Shown in pieces: positions 6,413 to 8,342 of a DNA stretch of 8,342 nt (position 1 is the stretch's first letter; each line of letters opens with the position of its first letter). Under the pieces are notes generated by a model. It did not search any database. It worked only from the letters and a program-made list of their open reading frames with translations, and was not told where the DNA came from. Source of the stretch: Gammaproteobacteria bacterium (GTDB lineage Bacteria > Pseudomonadota > Gammaproteobacteria > Pseudomonadales > Azotimanducaceae); the NCBI GenBank assembly GCA_027295975.1, contig JAPUJX010000062.1, positions 1 through 8,342 on the forward strand, in the 5' to 3' direction. The translations under genes were made by a program, and so were the position numbers.

Positions 6413-7375
6413 TTGATCAAAAAAGGTAGATTCACTGATCAAATTATTGATCTCCTTTCCGTATCCTTCATCCGGGTTCTCGGTTTCTTGCCCTGGAAAA
6501 TGGCTCTCCGGATCGGAGGTGGTTTCGGCCGGTTCATCGGTTTTCTGATGTCCAGAAAGGAAAATCGCGCGCTGGAAAACTTCCACCGGGCTGGAGTTCC
6601 CAACCCGATTCAAGCCTGTCGACAGGCATGGGGCCATCTGGGGAAAACCCCCTTCGAGATGATGTGGAACCTTGGGCATTCACCGGATCGGGCGATGAGA
6701 AACGTGGTGGTGAAAGGAATTGAATCCCTCCAGGAGGCTTCGAGAATGGGACGGGGGGTTCTACTGGTTTCCGGTCACATGGGGAATTGGGAGCTGGTAT
6801 CGGTGGCGGCCTCAAAAGCCGGAGTTCCCATCGCGGTCGTCGCGAGACCGATGAGGACTCCGCGATTAGAAAGACATATCATCGATTTTCGTCAGAAAAA
6901 TTCGATTCGCACCCTGTTGCGGGGAACTCCCGGTTCTTCGGTGGCGGCCTACCGCTGGCTGCGCCGCGGTCGGATCCTCGGCTGCATGATGGACCGTTCG
7001 AGCAACGGCAAGAGGGTTCTGGTTCCCTTCCTGGGCCAAGGAATGAAGATCCCCTTTGGGCCGGCGGAGCTCGCCGGTCGGTTGGGCGTACCAGTCGTTC
7101 TCGGCTGGGCGGTTCGAAATAAAGACGGGAATACAAGGGTCTCCTTCCGCCTCCTTCCAACCGAGGGAATCCGCAATCCGTTTGTAATAGCCGGGATCGT
7201 GGGCAAAGCTCTTCAGGAGGAAATTAAAAAACACCCCGAGCAATGGATGTGGATTTTCAGGCAACAGCCCTGCTGGAACGAGAAATCGACCATTCAAACC
7301 GGCGAGGGCATGGAAAAAAGAATCCCCGTCCTTCAAGGCCAAACCAGCCAAGACGGAATCACTCCTCAATTCTAG
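6413..7375 (+). CDS. LpxL/HtrB-family lysophospholipid or lipid A acyltransferase (TTG start)
   Basis: A 320-residue membrane-associated acyltransferase of the LpxL/HtrB family, which moves acyl chains onto lipid A precursors or related (lyso)lipids at the inner membrane. Numbered from TTG 6413: an N-terminal amphipathic or hydrophobic segment (about 11-45, with FLPWKMALRIG), catalytic HX4E as H122-MGNW-E127, ARP at 144-146, the MMDRSSNGKRVLVPFLG block (192-208), FGPAELAGRLGVPVV (215-229), and the closing HPEQWMWIFR (274-283). Length is close to that usual for the family. The frame stays open far upstream, to 5726, but that stretch is antisense to the PPOX-family gene and has no family similarity; the promoter, GGAAGG site and N-terminal pattern all favour TTG at 6413. 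Neighbouring lpx genes are absent, so lipid A as acceptor is unproven. It converges on the FAD oxidoreductase, 18 bp apart. Confidence 0.9.
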   Translation: MIKKGRFTDQIIDLLSVSFIRVLGFLPWKMALRIGGGFGRFIGFLMSRKENRALENFHRAGVPNPIQACRQAWGHLGKTPFEMMWNLGHSPDRAMRNVVVKGIESLQEASRMGRGVLLVSGHMGNWELVSVAASKAGVPIAVVARPMRTPRLERHIIDFRQKNSIRTLLRGTPGSSVAAYRWLRRGRILGCMMDRSSNGKRVLVPFLGQGMKIPFGPAELAGRLGVPVVLGWAVRNKDGNTRVSFRLLPTEGIRNPFVIAGIVGKALQEEIKKHPEQWMWIFRQQPCWNEKSTIQTGEGMEKRIPVLQGQTSQDGITPQF

Positions 7376-7393
7376 GAATTTGGTTTTCTCGGC

Positions 7394-8342
7394 TCAAACC
7401 CACCTCGACGCGGGATAGTGCCCCCGGAACAGGCGGGCCACCGCCTGGCCGAGGATCTGGCGTCCCCATCGGAACCGGGCGTAGATCCGGAGGAATGACA
7501 GCATCTCCTTCAGGACGGTGAGCTGCTGCCTTCTGGAAAGCGCCGCCAGGGCCGATTTGAAATCCGCCTCGTGTGGATTGCCAAAGGCGATCAACAGCGG
7601 GTTCCACTGGTCGGAGCAGCGCAGGACCTCGGAAGCGATCATGCCGCGGTACACCTCCTGCACCGGCCGATGGCCGCGAAACGCCTCCACGACCGCCTCC
7701 CCCGAGATCGCTCCGGAGTGCAGGGCGCAGCTCATCCCTTCGGCCATCATGTTGAGGAACCCCGCCGCCTGCCCGGTGATCAGGACCCGTCCCTTGCCGA
7801 ACACGTAGCGGTTGATCAGCGACAGGCCGAAGTTCTCCGCACACCCCTCATGCTCCTCCGCCGGCTTCAGGCGGACATCGTGCTTGTCTCGGAGATAGCC
7901 GACCATCTTGCGGTGCGCATCGTGGAAGTTCCCCCCCAGGTCAAATCCCACTCCGACGATCTGCCGTCCGTCCCGTTCATGGCTCCAGGTGTAATGGCCC
8001 AGTCCCGGGTGGAACCAGAAATGAAAGTAATCCGGATCGAGATCGCACTTTTCGATCGGATGGAACTTCTGGCCCACCAGGAACCAGGGGATCCGCGCCG
8101 GGTATCCGGGGTACACGGTGCGCACCACCCGGGAGTCGGGCCCGTCCGCGCCGATCACGACCCTCGCCTGGTAGTCGCGGTTCCAGTCGCCGTGCCGGGC
8201 CCGCACCGAAACCCCGCCGTTGCAGTCCTCCAGGCCCAGGAAGGTGGTCTCGTCGTGGACCTCCACGCCGCTGCGGTGGATGGCCCAGTTGTCGGAGAAC
8301 CGGCGATGCAGGTGCGGAGTGGGGCCGCCGTGAAAATCCATG
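7394..8342 (-). CDS. Geranylgeranyl reductase-like FAD-dependent oxidoreductase (5' end outside window)
   Basis: At least 315 residues of a flavoprotein related to the geranylgeranyl reductase/PHBH-fold group, whose members reduce or oxidise isoprenoid lipids and other small molecules. Visible features, numbered from the ATG at 8341: VVIGADGPDSRV (61-72), the conserved GADG that contacts FAD, and GRVLITGQAAGFLNMMAEGM (184-203), the second FAD motif, usually G-D-A-A-G. Here Gln replaces that Asp. After it comes a helical C-terminal region of about 110 residues ending in a basic segment. The N-terminal GxGxxG dinucleotide motif, expected roughly 90-110 residues earlier, is not in the window, so the ATG at 8341 is probably internal. 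Substrate is unknown. It lies beside, but convergent with, the acyltransferase, which allows but does not prove a common lipid theme. Confidence 0.85.
   Translation of the reverse strand, partial: MDFHGGPTPHLHRRFSDNWAIHRSGVEVHDETTFLGLEDCNGGVSVRARHGDWNRDYQARVVIGADGPDSRVVRTVYPGYPARIPWFLVGQKFHPIEKCDLDPDYFHFWFHPGLGHYTWSHERDGRQIVGVGFDLGGNFHDAHRKMVGYLRDKHDVRLKPAEEHEGCAENFGLSLINRYVFGKGRVLITGQAAGFLNMMAEGMSCALHSGAISGEAVVEAFRGHRPVQEVYRGMIASEVLRCSDQWNPLLIAFGNPHEADFKSALAALSRRQQLTVLKEMLSFLRIYARFRWGRQILGQAVARLFRGHYPASRWV

Noticed and set aside
7368..7380. Palindrome AATTC-TAG-GAATT over the acyltransferase stop codon, as a terminator
   Set aside because: A 3-base loop and five AT-rich pairs give a weak hairpin, and the following bases are not a proper T-tract.
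1..8342. Defence island, mobile element, CRISPR array or biosynthetic cluster
   Set aside because: No transposase, integrase, nuclease-effector, toxin-antitoxin, repeat-spacer or assembly-line gene is present; the genes look like ordinary mixed chromosomal content.

Overview
This 8.3 kb window is GC-rich bacterial chromosome with ordinary coding density: five complete genes and two cut by the window edges. The best lineage hint is the large Ser/Thr kinase fused through one membrane helix to a TolB-like PD40 beta-propeller. That architecture is greatly expanded in Acidobacteriota and some neighbouring soil and sediment phyla. An LpxL/HtrB-type acyltransferase fits a Gram-negative-type envelope. 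The lineage is inferred, not proven. I see no rRNA, tRNA, CRISPR array, insertion sequence or phage gene.

Layout, left to right. (1) Positions 1-374, plus strand: C-terminal part of a regulator with an MmyB-like ligand-binding domain. (2) 402-3125, minus strand: kinase-propeller receptor, converging on gene 1. (3) 3126-3317: divergent intergenic region with an AT-rich patch. (4) 3318-4676 and 4767-5573, plus strand: a lipoprotein amidohydrolase and a class I methyltransferase, probably co-transcribed. (5) 5594-6226, minus strand: a PPOX-class flavin-binding protein. (6) 6227-6412: a divergent control region with two good promoter candidates and three perfect inverted repeats. (7) 6413-7375, plus strand: an LpxL-like lysophospholipid or lipid A acyltransferase, which I start at a TTG codon. 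(8) 7394-8342, minus strand: C-terminal part of a geranylgeranyl-reductase-like FAD oxidoreductase, open at the right edge.

The genes do not form one obvious pathway. The only likely operon is amidohydrolase-methyltransferase. The acyltransferase and the geranylgeranyl-reductase-like enzyme could both act on membrane lipids, but they are convergent, so shared control is not implied. The kinase could be an envelope sensor. The three convergent pairs end 18-27 bp apart with no visible terminator.

I found no convincing new multi-gene system. The parts most worth a second look are the palindrome-dense control region at 6225-6367, the mis-startable acyltransferase gene, the Asp-to-Gln variant FAD motif in the right-edge oxidoreductase, and the lipoprotein amidohydrolase-methyltransferase pair.
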